DNA of 5,638 nucleotides, taken from positions 1 through 5,638 of the forward strand of contig CAJTUY010000070.1 of the NCBI GenBank assembly GCA_910579415.1. Reading direction: 5' to 3'. Positions 1-5,411 of this stretch are shown in pieces (within the stretch, counting starts at the first letter, position 1; the number at the start of each line of letters is the position of its first letter). The position numbers and the translations under genes are program-made. This DNA is from an uncultured Clostridia bacterium. GTDB lineage: Bacteria > Bacillota > Clostridia > UBA1381. Below the pieces are notes generated by a model. The model was not told the origin of the DNA. It worked only from the letters and a program-made list of their open reading frames with translations, and did no database searches.

Positions 1-68
1 AACGCATTTATCAACATTATTGTGCAATAAATCTTACTATTTTTCCAAAAAACATTATACCCGTTATA

Positions 69-97
69 TTGCAAAAGACCAATGGTTGTTATATAAT
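69..97 (+). promoter_or_regulatory. Sigma-A-type promoter for the membrane protein gene
   Basis: A -35 box TTGCAA (69-74) and a perfect -10 box TATAAT (92-97) are separated by the ideal 17 bases. The predicted transcript would begin near 104, almost at the ribosome binding site, leaving a leader of only about 15 bases. The placement supports the GTG at 119 as the gene start, because an upstream TTG at 20 would put the promoter inside the coding region. This is a prediction from consensus match only. Confidence 0.55.
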
Positions 98-103
98 ACC
101 TTC

Positions 104-109
104 AGGGAG
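104..109 (+). promoter_or_regulatory. Ribosome binding site that fixes the GTG start at 119
   Basis: AGGGAG lies 9 bases before the GTG at 119. The TTG at 20, which opens the longest frame, has no comparable purine-rich site before it. The 33 codons between the two read as a Tyr/Lys-rich stretch unlike the protein that follows. GTG 119 is therefore preferred. Confidence 0.6.
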
Positions 110-118
110 TGTGAAAGA

Positions 119-1531
119 GTGAAGATACGAAAATTTTTAAGTCATTTTTCTGTATATGATATGATATTTTTAATTGCCGCCGCTGTTATATTTATATTTA
201 CAGTGTTTTTTCCACCTGTACATTCTATTGCAGACCAGGGGGACTTTGAACGTGTAATGCGTCCAATCGGCATTGATTTTCCTGATGATTACTCCTTTTA
301 CGAATATGCGGTACGTTTTTTTTCTATGCGGTTTACAAAACAGGATTTGCTCCTTTATTTACCGCGTCTGCTGTTTCTCATACCGTCGACCACGTTTGTT
401 TTTCCGTCACTGATTGTCAGAATAATATGCGTTCCGACGGGTATATTTGATATGCGAGTACTCGCAGCCGTAATATTTTTGTGGTATACAATATCCTGCT
501 TTTTTATACTGCGCAGAATTAAAATAAAAAATTGTATTTTACATATTGCGTTTATAGGATTTTTTCTTATCGTGTTTTTCAATGGCGTTAATCTTACACT
601 GTTTAACAGCCTGTACGGTCAGAGCGTTATGCTCGCATCCTTCGCCTCTATTGCGGCAGCGTCATTATATCTTTTTGAGAATATTCGCAATGCAACTAAT
701 TTTAAAATACTTATTTTTACAATTGCTGCTTGCCTTATGATTGATTCAAAGCTTCAATGCTTTATATTTGCGCCGTTCTTTGCCACGCTGATTATTTATG
801 TCGGAGTCAAAAGCAGCCGCCGTACCGTATGTGTGTTATGTGCCTTCGTTATAATGTGGCACGGTGTAGGCGGATACTTTATAAACAGTATGAATACAGG
901 CAAGGCTACGCTATACAACAGTGTATTCTACGGAATTTTAAAAGACAGCGACACACCGAAACAGGATTTAATTGAATTAGGGCTTAATCCTGAATTTGCC
1001 GCTGACAGCGGAAAGCACGCATTTCTTGATTCCTCCGAATATACTTGTCTTCCGACCGAAGAGAATTTCTATTCACAAATTTCAAATGTGACGATTATAA
1101 AATTTTATATTGCGCACCCTGCAAGACTTTTCAGAGCAATGGAAAATACAGCAAAAGACGCCTTCAGCAACAAAATCAATTTAGGCGCCTTTGAAGAAAA
1201 ATACGGATTTGAACCTTACACATCATCATACCGTTTTACTCTATGGGAGGATATACGCTCACATCTGCCTCATACGCTTTTATTCATTATTCCTGTCTGG
1301 CTTGTATTCATAGCATTTACAGTATTTAAGAGAAAAAACGCTTATTTCCCTGTTATTATAACAATGCTTCTGATTGGCGCTGTACAGTTCCCTATGCCGT
1401 ATATCGGCAACGGGGCGGCAGATATTTCAAAACAATTGTTTATGTTTAATATTATTTTCGACAGCTGTACAGTCATTATTATGTATTCTGCGATAAAACG
1501 GCTGGACAATTTTTTTCAAAAAAGGTATTGA
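119..1531 (+). CDS. Multi-pass membrane protein, probable GT-C-type glycan hexose transferase (WsfD-like)
   Basis: This 470-residue integral membrane protein has roughly ten hydrophobic segments, including about residues 14-32, 82-100, 113-131, 138-155, 170-186, 194-208, 213-229, 406-424 and 430-446. The family hint comes from three places. After the first membrane segment is an acidic DQGDFERVMRPIGI stretch (39-52), where GT-C enzymes usually carry catalytic acids in the first outer loop. A short LFNSLYGQS motif lies near 161-169. Near the C-terminus is a GNGAADISKQLFMFN stretch. I associate this set with the WsfD-type hexose transferases of Firmicute cell-surface glycan synthesis; this is memory of the family, not a search. 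A long soluble stretch (about 255-400) separates the two membrane blocks. If the assignment holds, it would move a hexose from a lipid-linked donor onto a cell-envelope glycan outside the membrane. No other glycan gene is visible nearby, so the acceptor is unknown. The stop codon overlaps the downstream tRNA promoter. That it is a membrane protein is certain; the enzyme class is moderately supported. Confidence 0.6.
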   Translation: MKIRKFLSHFSVYDMIFLIAAAVIFIFTVFFPPVHSIADQGDFERVMRPIGIDFPDDYSFYEYAVRFFSMRFTKQDLLLYLPRLLFLIPSTTFVFPSLIVRIICVPTGIFDMRVLAAVIFLWYTISCFFILRRIKIKNCILHIAFIGFFLIVFFNGVNLTLFNSLYGQSVMLASFASIAAASLYLFENIRNATNFKILIFTIAACLMIDSKLQCFIFAPFFATLIIYVGVKSSRRTVCVLCAFVIMWHGVGGYFINSMNTGKATLYNSVFYGILKDSDTPKQDLIELGLNPEFAADSGKHAFLDSSEYTCLPTEENFYSQISNVTIIKFYIAHPARLFRAMENTAKDAFSNKINLGAFEEKYGFEPYTSSYRFTLWEDIRSHLPHTLLFIIPVWLVFIAFTVFKRKNAYFPVIITMLLIGAVQFPMPYIGNGAADISKQLFMFNIIFDSCTVIIMYSAIKRLDNFFQKRY

Positions 1532-1556
1532 CATTTTATTTCCCCCATGCTATAAT
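1528..1556 (+). promoter_or_regulatory. Consensus promoter for tRNA-Gly, overlapping the upstream stop codon
   Basis: A perfect -35 TTGACA (1528-1533), a 17-base spacer and a perfect -10 TATAAT (1551-1556) are present. A TG one base upstream of the -10 (1548-1549) makes it an extended -10 as well. Transcription would start near 1563, giving a leader of about 12 bases before the tRNA. The TGA stop of the membrane protein gene (1529-1531) lies inside the -35 box. Such a strong constitutive promoter is typical of stable RNA genes. Confidence 0.85.
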
Positions 1557-1574
1557 ACAAAAGCAATTAGAAAT

Positions 1575-1649
1575 GCGGGAGTGGCTCAGTGGTAGAGCGT
1601 CACCTTGCCAAGGTGAACGTCGCGAGTTCGAATCTCGTCTTCCGCTCCA
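1575..1649 (+). tRNA. tRNA-Gly (anticodon GCC)
   Basis: A complete cloverleaf can be folded. The acceptor stem GCGGGAG (1575-1581) pairs with CTTCCGC (1639-1645) with one G-T pair. The D stem is GCTC/GAGC (1584-1587 with 1595-1598). The anticodon stem is TCACC/GGTGA (1600-1604 with 1612-1616), around loop TTGCCAA with anticodon GCC at 1607-1609. The T stem is 1622-1626 with 1634-1638, around TTCGAAT. The discriminator is T (1646), usual for bacterial glycine tRNAs, and the CCA end is encoded (1647-1649). It reads GGC and GGU codons. It has its own strong promoter and terminator, so it is a single-gene unit, although read-through from the upstream gene would also include it. Confidence 0.97.
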
Positions 1650-1650
1650 T

Positions 1651-1683
1651 AACAGGACAAGCATGGCTTGTCCTGTTTTATTT
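1651..1683 (+). terminator. Rho-independent terminator after tRNA-Gly
   Basis: A 12-base-pair perfect stem (1651-1662 with 1666-1677) closes a three-base ATG loop. It is followed on the + strand by a T-rich run (TTTTATTTT counted from the end of the stem). It begins two bases after the encoded CCA. The hairpin directly abuts the stop codon of the convergent regulator (1678-1680). On the minus strand no T-run follows, so it should work mainly for the tRNA. Confidence 0.88.
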
Positions 1684-3039
1684 TCTGAAAATATTTCTGA
1701 GTTCCTCAATACCATCATCGTTTACACCTGCATAACCGATAATTACAGCATTGCTCTCTTTGTTATTTTTTAAATAATAGTCGTCCATATCATAAAGACG
1801 TATTCCCTGTTTCTCTGCTTTTTTCAAAATTTCTTTAGCTCGGCAGGTCTGCGCAACTATATGCAGTCCTGCTCTTTCACCCCTTACTGTAACATCAGGC
1901 GCACTGATTACTTCAATAACCTTATCCCGTCTTTTTTTATAAATATTTTTTACACGGCTTAAATGCCTTGCAAAATATCCCTCTGAAATAAATTTGTTCA
2001 GCGTATGCTGTTCAAATCGCGGAACCGTCGAAGAATACGACGAAAATCGTTTCATAAATTTTTTCATCATATCCTGCGGCAGTACCATATATGCAATTCT
2101 TACCGACGGCGCAAGCACTCTTGAAAACGTACTTAAATAAATAACCTTATCACTTGCGGAAAGTCCCTGCATAGCAGGTATCGGTTTTACAGAAAAGTTA
2201 AATTCGCCGTTATAATCATCCTCTATTATGTAACGATTGCTGTCCTCCTCAGCCCATTTTATAAGCTCCATGCGTCTGCCGACAGGCATTACCGCGCCTG
2301 TCGGAAACTGATGCGACGGCGTAACATATACAATATCTGACTTTGTCTTTTTTAAATCATCAGTCATCAGACCATTTTCGTCTACATCTATATAATTTAT
2401 TTTTTTACCGTTGTTTCTTAAAATCGTGTTTATCTTGCCATAACCCGGATTTTCCAACGCAAACACCGCGTCATTCGCGAACAGTTCCGCCAACAGCATC
2501 GTAAGATACTCTATTCCTGCTCCCACTATTATTTGTTCGGGAGAGCAAATAACGCCCCTGTATTCATTCAGATACTTCGCTATGCTTTCTCGAAGCTCGT
2601 AATCGCCCCTTACATCACCTGTATTCAAATATTCAGGTGTTGAATACATTACCTCTTTTGACAGTTTTATCCACGTCGCATACGGAAATGATACAAGGTC
2701 AACCGTATTTGTACGAAAATCAATCCTAAAGTCCGCTACCTTTTCTTTATTCTCCTGCGCATACTCAATATTATGCGTGCCTATCGGTACATCAATGCGC
2801 CTTACATAATATCCGCTTCGCGGTTTTGCCTGCAAATAGCCCTCGTCTGTCAGTATTAAATACGCAGTTTCAACTGTATTGACGCTTATTCCAAGATATT
2901 TTGCAAGCGATTTTTTAGACGGCATCCTCTCGTTTTCTTTAATACTTTTATTTCGGATTTTTTCCGCAATATATAAGTACAACTGTTCATATAACGGTTT
3001 TTTTAAGTGCCTGTCAAGCTCTATAATAAAATCAAACAT
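1678..3039 (-). CDS. pdxR: MocR/GntR-family regulator with aminotransferase-like domain, probable PdxR
   Basis: This 453-residue protein has the two-part MocR architecture. A GntR-type winged helix (about 15-80) includes RMPSKKSLAKYLGISVNTVE and a wing ending RSGYYV. A fold-type I aminotransferase-like domain follows (about 105-453). The PLP pocket is recognisable: TPSHQFPTG, the EDDYNGEF segment (D274 and Y276, which contact the pyridine ring in this family), and a GERAGLH strand near the C-terminus. The Schiff-base position reads STFSRVLAP, with Arg307 (codon AGA) where MocR proteins usually have Lys; the spacing from D274 matches that of GabR. The ATG at 3039 was chosen because GAGGT (3051-3047) sits 7 bases upstream. 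A longer frame exists but lacks such a site and would run through the promoter. Divergence from pdxS is the classic PdxR arrangement, so its role is inferred as controlling PLP synthase genes. The family is certain; the target is inferred from position. A true aminotransferase is unlikely given the DNA-binding domain and missing Lys. Confidence 0.88.
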   Translation of the reverse strand: MFDFIIELDRHLKKPLYEQLYLYIAEKIRNKSIKENERMPSKKSLAKYLGISVNTVETAYLILTDEGYLQAKPRSGYYVRRIDVPIGTHNIEYAQENKEKVADFRIDFRTNTVDLVSFPYATWIKLSKEVMYSTPEYLNTGDVRGDYELRESIAKYLNEYRGVICSPEQIIVGAGIEYLTMLLAELFANDAVFALENPGYGKINTILRNNGKKINYIDVDENGLMTDDLKKTKSDIVYVTPSHQFPTGAVMPVGRRMELIKWAEEDSNRYIIEDDYNGEFNFSVKPIPAMQGLSASDKVIYLSTFSRVLAPSVRIAYMVLPQDMMKKFMKRFSSYSSTVPRFEQHTLNKFISEGYFARHLSRVKNIYKKRRDKVIEVISAPDVTVRGERAGLHIVAQTCRAKEILKKAEKQGIRLYDMDDYYLKNNKESNAVIIGYAGVNDDGIEELRNIFRK

Positions 3040-3045
3040 GAATCT

Positions 3046-3051
3046 GACCTC
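3046..3051 (-). promoter_or_regulatory. Ribosome binding site of the MocR regulator, decides its start
   Basis: On the minus strand GAGGTC is followed, after a normal short spacer, by ATG at 3039-3037. The next candidate start further upstream, near 3129, falls inside the divergent promoter region. This supports a 453-residue rather than a 483-residue protein. Confidence 0.75.
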
Positions 3052-3067
3052 ATAAAAAAGTTTTATT

Positions 3068-3089
3068 TTGACACTTTTAACAGTGTCAA
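3068..3089. promoter_or_regulatory. Inverted repeat in the pdxR-pdxS intergenic region, candidate operator
   Basis: Perfect 8-base arms TTGACACT (3068-3075) and AGTGTCAA (3082-3089) flank a 6-base spacer. The repeat occupies the -35 zone of the pdxS promoter and lies just inside the predicted start of the pdxR transcript (roughly +5 to +26). A dimeric regulator bound here could affect both genes. The likeliest binder is the adjacent MocR protein, but this is inference from position. The arms also contain TTGACA on both strands, so part of the symmetry could be promoter sequence. Confidence 0.5.
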
Positions 3090-3102
3090 TTAGTGGTATA
3101 AT
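3074..3102 (+). promoter_or_regulatory. Promoter of pdxST: extended -10 with weak -35
   Basis: TATAAT (3097-3102) is preceded by TG one base away (3094-3095), forming an extended -10. At the 16-17 base spacing the -35 region (3074-3080) reads only CTTTTAA, a poor match. The perfect TTGACA at 3068-3073 is 23 bases from the -10, too far for normal use. An extended -10 with a poor -35 fits a promoter that depends on an activator. Transcription would start near 3109, giving a leader of about 40 bases. Confidence 0.6.
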
Positions 3103-3129
3103 TATAAACAATTCAAAATTAAAAGTCAA
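3101..3129 (-). promoter_or_regulatory. Promoter of the MocR regulator gene
   Basis: Read on the minus strand: TTGACT (3129-3124), a 17-base spacer, and TATAAT (3106-3101). The predicted start is near 3094, leaving a leader of about 55 bases that contains the inverted repeat at 3068-3089. Its -10 shares positions 3101-3102 with the pdxS -10, so the two promoters face each other and RNA polymerase should not occupy both at once. Confidence 0.65.
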
Positions 3130-3149
3130 TATTTTAGGAGGAATTTATT

Positions 3150-4022
3150 ATGAGTACACAATTCGAACTTAACAAAAATCTCGCGCAAATGCTTAAAGGC
3201 GGCGTAATTATGGACGTTACTACCCCTGAACAGGCAAAAATTGCTGAGGATGCAGGCGCCTGCGCCGTTATGGCGCTTGAAAGAATACCTGCCGACATTC
3301 GAGCGGCAGGCGGCGTATCAAGAATGAGTGACCCGAAAATGATTAAAGGTATTCAGGAAGCAGTTTCAATACCCGTCATGGCAAAATGCCGTATCGGTCA
3401 TTTCGCAGAGGCAAGAATTTTGCAGGCTATAAAGATTGACTACATAGATGAAAGCGAAGTTCTGTCCCCTGCCGACGACAAATATCATATCAATAAAAAT
3501 GATTTTAAAGTTCCGTTTGTATGCGGCGCTAAAGATTTGGGTGAAGCGTTAAGACGTATCAACGAGGGCGCAGCTATGATAAGAACAAAAGGCGAACCGG
3601 GTACCGGCGACGTTGTTCAGGCAGTAAGACATATGAGAATGATGATGTCGGAAATACGGCGTATTCAGAATATGTCAGCCGATGAGCTTTACGAGGCAGC
3701 AAAGCAGTTACAGGTACCATACAATCTTGTTGAATTTGTACACAAAAACGGCAAGCTTCCTGTTGTCAATTTTGCAGCCGGCGGCGTTGCAACTCCTGCT
3801 GACGCGGCACTGATGATGCATCTTGGCGCCGAAGGGGTATTTGTCGGCTCGGGTATATTCAAGTCCGGCAACCCTGCAAAACGCGCGTCAGCTATCGTTC
3901 AGGCTGTCACAAATTATCAGGACGATGAACTTCTTGCAAGTCTTTCCGAAGATTTGGGCGAAGCAATGGTCGGCATAAACGAGAACGAAATTGCATTACT
4001 TATGGCGGAGCGTGGTAAATAA
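3150..4022 (+). CDS. pdxS: Pyridoxal 5'-phosphate synthase, lyase subunit PdxS (Pdx1)
   Basis: This 290-residue TIM-barrel synthase subunit is close to the usual length of about 294. It makes PLP in the cytoplasm from ribose 5-phosphate, glyceraldehyde 3-phosphate and ammonia delivered by PdxT, in a large dodecameric complex. The active-site landmarks are present: D22 in GGVIMDVTTPEQA, the first catalytic Lys K79 in MAKCRIGHFAEA, and the second, K147, in RTKGEPGTGD. These correspond to K81 and K149 of the Bacillus subtilis enzyme. The phosphate-binding segments NFAAGGVATPADAALMM and GVFVGSGIF are also intact. AGGAGG (3136-3141) lies 8 bases before the ATG. The stop codon overlaps the pdxT start by one base (TAATG), giving a two-gene operon that keeps subunits balanced. 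Expression is probably set by the divergent MocR regulator. Nothing is missing or odd; identification is secure. Confidence 0.98.
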   Translation: MSTQFELNKNLAQMLKGGVIMDVTTPEQAKIAEDAGACAVMALERIPADIRAAGGVSRMSDPKMIKGIQEAVSIPVMAKCRIGHFAEARILQAIKIDYIDESEVLSPADDKYHINKNDFKVPFVCGAKDLGEALRRINEGAAMIRTKGEPGTGDVVQAVRHMRMMMSEIRRIQNMSADELYEAAKQLQVPYNLVEFVHKNGKLPVVNFAAGGVATPADAALMMHLGAEGVFVGSGIFKSGNPAKRASAIVQAVTNYQDDELLASLSEDLGEAMVGINENEIALLMAERGK

Positions 4023-4588
4023 TGAGAATAGGCATATTAGCATTGCAGGGCGCGTTTATTGAGCATAAGCAAGCGCTTGATAAGCTTGGCATTAAATCAT
4101 TTGAAATACGGCAGAAACGCGATATTGAAAAACCGTTTGACGCACTCATAATTCCCGGCGGTGAAAGTACTGTGATGGGCAAGCTTTTGCATAAGCTTAA
4201 GTTATTTGACCCACTAAAGAAAATGATTGAAAACGGTCTACCCGTATTTGGCACCTGCGCAGGACTTATTCTGCTCGCAAAAAATATTATCGGAGAAAAT
4301 CCACATTTCGGCATCATGGGCATAACTGTAAATCGCAACGCTTACGGCAGACAATTTGACAGTTTTTCAAGCGAAGCTTCTGCTCCAAAAGTTTCAGAAA
4401 ATCCCATACCGCTTGTATTTATACGCGCGCCGCGTATCGAAAGAGCAAGCAGTGACGTTGAGATATTACTGGAGCTTGACGGTCATATTGTTGCCGCGCG
4501 GCAAGAAAATATGCTCGTAACCGCTTTTCACCCCGAGCTTACCGACAATACCGCATTTTTAGAATATTTCATAAAAATGGTAAAGTAG
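4022..4588 (+). CDS. pdxT: Pyridoxal 5'-phosphate synthase, glutaminase subunit PdxT (Pdx2)
   Basis: This 188-residue class I glutamine amidotransferase hydrolyses glutamine and channels the ammonia to PdxS. The triad is complete: Cys79 in VFGTCAGLILLA, with His170 and Glu172 in AFHPELTD, the same numbering as in B. subtilis PdxT. Family segments are clear: GILALQGAFIEH at the N-terminus, the oxyanion region IIPGGESTVMGKL, the central GIMGITVNRNAYGRQ (typical PdxT) and FIRAPRIE. The start overlaps the pdxS stop by one base; GGAG at 4007-4010 is 11 bases upstream, slightly distant, so translation is probably coupled to pdxS. A strong terminator begins at its stop codon. Identification is secure. 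Confidence 0.98.
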   Translation: MRIGILALQGAFIEHKQALDKLGIKSFEIRQKRDIEKPFDALIIPGGESTVMGKLLHKLKLFDPLKKMIENGLPVFGTCAGLILLAKNIIGENPHFGIMGITVNRNAYGRQFDSFSSEASAPKVSENPIPLVFIRAPRIERASSDVEILLELDGHIVAARQENMLVTAFHPELTDNTAFLEYFIKMVK

Positions 4589-4624
4589 TAAAAAACCGAC
4601 GGAATTGACCGTCGGTTTTTTACT
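4587..4624. terminator. Symmetric, probably bidirectional terminator after pdxT
   Basis: The stem has a seven-pair GC-rich core CCGACGG (4596-4602) with CCGTCGG (4609-4615), around loop AATTGA. It is extended outward by A-T pairs to about 4587/4624. On the + strand six T's follow the core (4616-4621). On the minus strand the A-run at 4590-4595 becomes six T's. It should therefore stop pdxST transcription and also the leftward sirtuin-phosphopantetheinyl transferase transcript. Confidence 0.9.
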
Positions 4625-4653
4625 TATACTACTCTTATAAGGAGGTTTTTATT

Positions 4654-4863
4654 ATGAAAAAAAATTCGGAACACGTTATTTTCCACAACAGAATGTTTGA
4701 TTTTGACGTGACAAATGCCACATCAACTCAAGACTGCACAGGGCTTATTCCTTTTGCGCCAGAAAGCCTGTCACAACTTGACGCTTATGATGATATAATG
4801 AATTATTCAGCAAAAGACGCTGATATTTATCGTCAGTCCAAAAAGCAGCTGAAAAGCTTATAA
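4654..4863 (+). CDS. Small protein of unknown function (69 residues)
   Basis: I do not recognise this protein with certainty. A very good ribosome binding site, AAGGAGG (4639-4645), sits 8 bases before the ATG, the main argument that it is a real gene. The product is soluble-looking, with no signal peptide or membrane segment. It has ten acidic residues spread through the chain, a basic tail (K63, K64, K67), and one cysteine (C28) in VTNATSTQDCTGLIPFAP. That segment looks motif-like and gives a vague impression of small uncharacterised clostridial proteins, which cannot be verified here. It follows the pdxT terminator, so it needs read-through or its own promoter. The only candidate, TTGACC (4605-4610) and TACTAC (4627-4632) with 16 bases between, is weak. 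Its last 31 bases, including the stop, overlap the end of the convergent phosphopantetheinyl transferase gene. No clear terminator follows. No function is proposed. Confidence 0.68.
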   Translation: MKKNSEHVIFHNRMFDFDVTNATSTQDCTGLIPFAPESLSQLDAYDDIMNYSAKDADIYRQSKKQLKSL

Positions 4864-5411
4864 TTATCGTTTTTTAACTTATATTCTTTAAAGCGATATG
4901 TTTTTCCTTCATATTCTACCGCATCTTTCAGAACGGAAAAACTGTTTAAAGGAATTGTCAGTCCCCGTCCGACTGCTTTAACAAAACTTTCTTTTTTGGT
5001 CCAGATTTCAAAAAATGAAACGCTGCCACAATTTATAGCAGTGGTTTCTGAGGGAGTAAAAAAGCGTTCGGCAAGTTTACTGTCACATTTACGGCACTGC
5101 TGTATGTCAACTCCCACAGGCTTTGTGTGTACAGCGCATACGGCATAATTGCCCGAATGTGACAAATTTACATACAAGCCGTTATTTTCTTTAAGGTACA
5201 GTTTGCCGTTAGTATCAAGCTCCCATTCCGCGCTTTTCTTAATATCATGGTTTACCGCGTAATTAAGCAGTAACTCCGCACCGATTGACTGTGATTTCTG
5301 AATACTTTTTTTTATCCTCTCTACCTTTTCAATACGTCTTTGAGAAAGGTATTTATACCATTTTTCATCATCAGGATTTATCGATGATATATTCATTGCA
5401 TATACTTTCAT
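4833..5411 (-). CDS. 4'-phosphopantetheinyl transferase, Sfp/AcpT type
   Basis: This 192-residue enzyme would transfer the 4'-phosphopantetheine arm of coenzyme A onto a serine of an acyl or peptidyl carrier protein in the cytoplasm. It is somewhat shorter than Sfp (about 224). Family motifs appear in order: DTNGKLYL (66-73), NLSHSG (82-87), VGVDIQQ (99-105), and FFEIWTKKESFVKAVGRGL (133-151). The metal- and CoA-binding residues expected are D102, E141 and K145. The second metal-site residue, Glu in Sfp, is Gln104 here, a substitution tolerated at this position in some family members. The ATG overlaps the sirtuin stop as ATGA and has only a weak Shine-Dalgarno match, so translation is probably coupled. 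The 3' end overlaps the small convergent gene by 31 bases. No polyketide or peptide synthetase gene is in view, so the carrier protein served is unknown; it could be the fatty acid carrier or a specialised one. Confidence 0.93.
   Translation of the reverse strand: MKVYAMNISSINPDDEKWYKYLSQRRIEKVERIKKSIQKSQSIGAELLLNYAVNHDIKKSAEWELDTNGKLYLKENNGLYVNLSHSGNYAVCAVHTKPVGVDIQQCRKCDSKLAERFFTPSETTAINCGSVSFFEIWTKKESFVKAVGRGLTIPLNSFSVLKDAVEYEGKTYRFKEYKLKNDNYKLFSCFLD

Noticed and set aside
20..118. N-terminal extension of the membrane protein from a TTG at 20
   Set aside because: It has no ribosome binding site, the stretch contains a well-formed promoter, and a GTG with AGGGAG at good spacing follows at 119.
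355..582. Minus-strand open frame inside the membrane protein gene (and a plus-strand one at 757-975)
   Set aside because: Both lie wholly inside a strongly coherent membrane protein reading frame and have no start signals.
1620..1649. Phage or island attachment site at the tRNA 3' end
   Set aside because: No second copy of the tRNA 3' sequence and no integrase gene are seen in the window.
1528..1773. Open frames on both strands across the tRNA (also 1536-1718 on the minus strand)
   Set aside because: They read through the tRNA and its terminator. The translated stretches such as GRRDSNSRR are the familiar artefact of an antisense tRNA-Gly, and neither frame has a ribosome binding site.
3068..3073. 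Perfect TTGACA taken as the -35 of pdxS
   Set aside because: It is 23 bases from the -10, well beyond the usual 16-18. It is better explained as part of the inverted repeat.
3103..3149. PLP or other riboswitch in the pdxS leader
   Set aside because: The predicted leader is only about 40 bases, AT-rich, and forms no convincing structure.
3689..4338. Minus-strand open frames inside pdxS and pdxT (3689-3871 and 4000-4338)
   Set aside because: Both are antisense to highly conserved enzymes and show composition expected of shadow frames.
4864..4880. Terminator after the small gene
   Set aside because: A T-run exists at about 4870-4875, but upstream only four-pair helices (AAGC/GCTT) can be formed, too weak to call.
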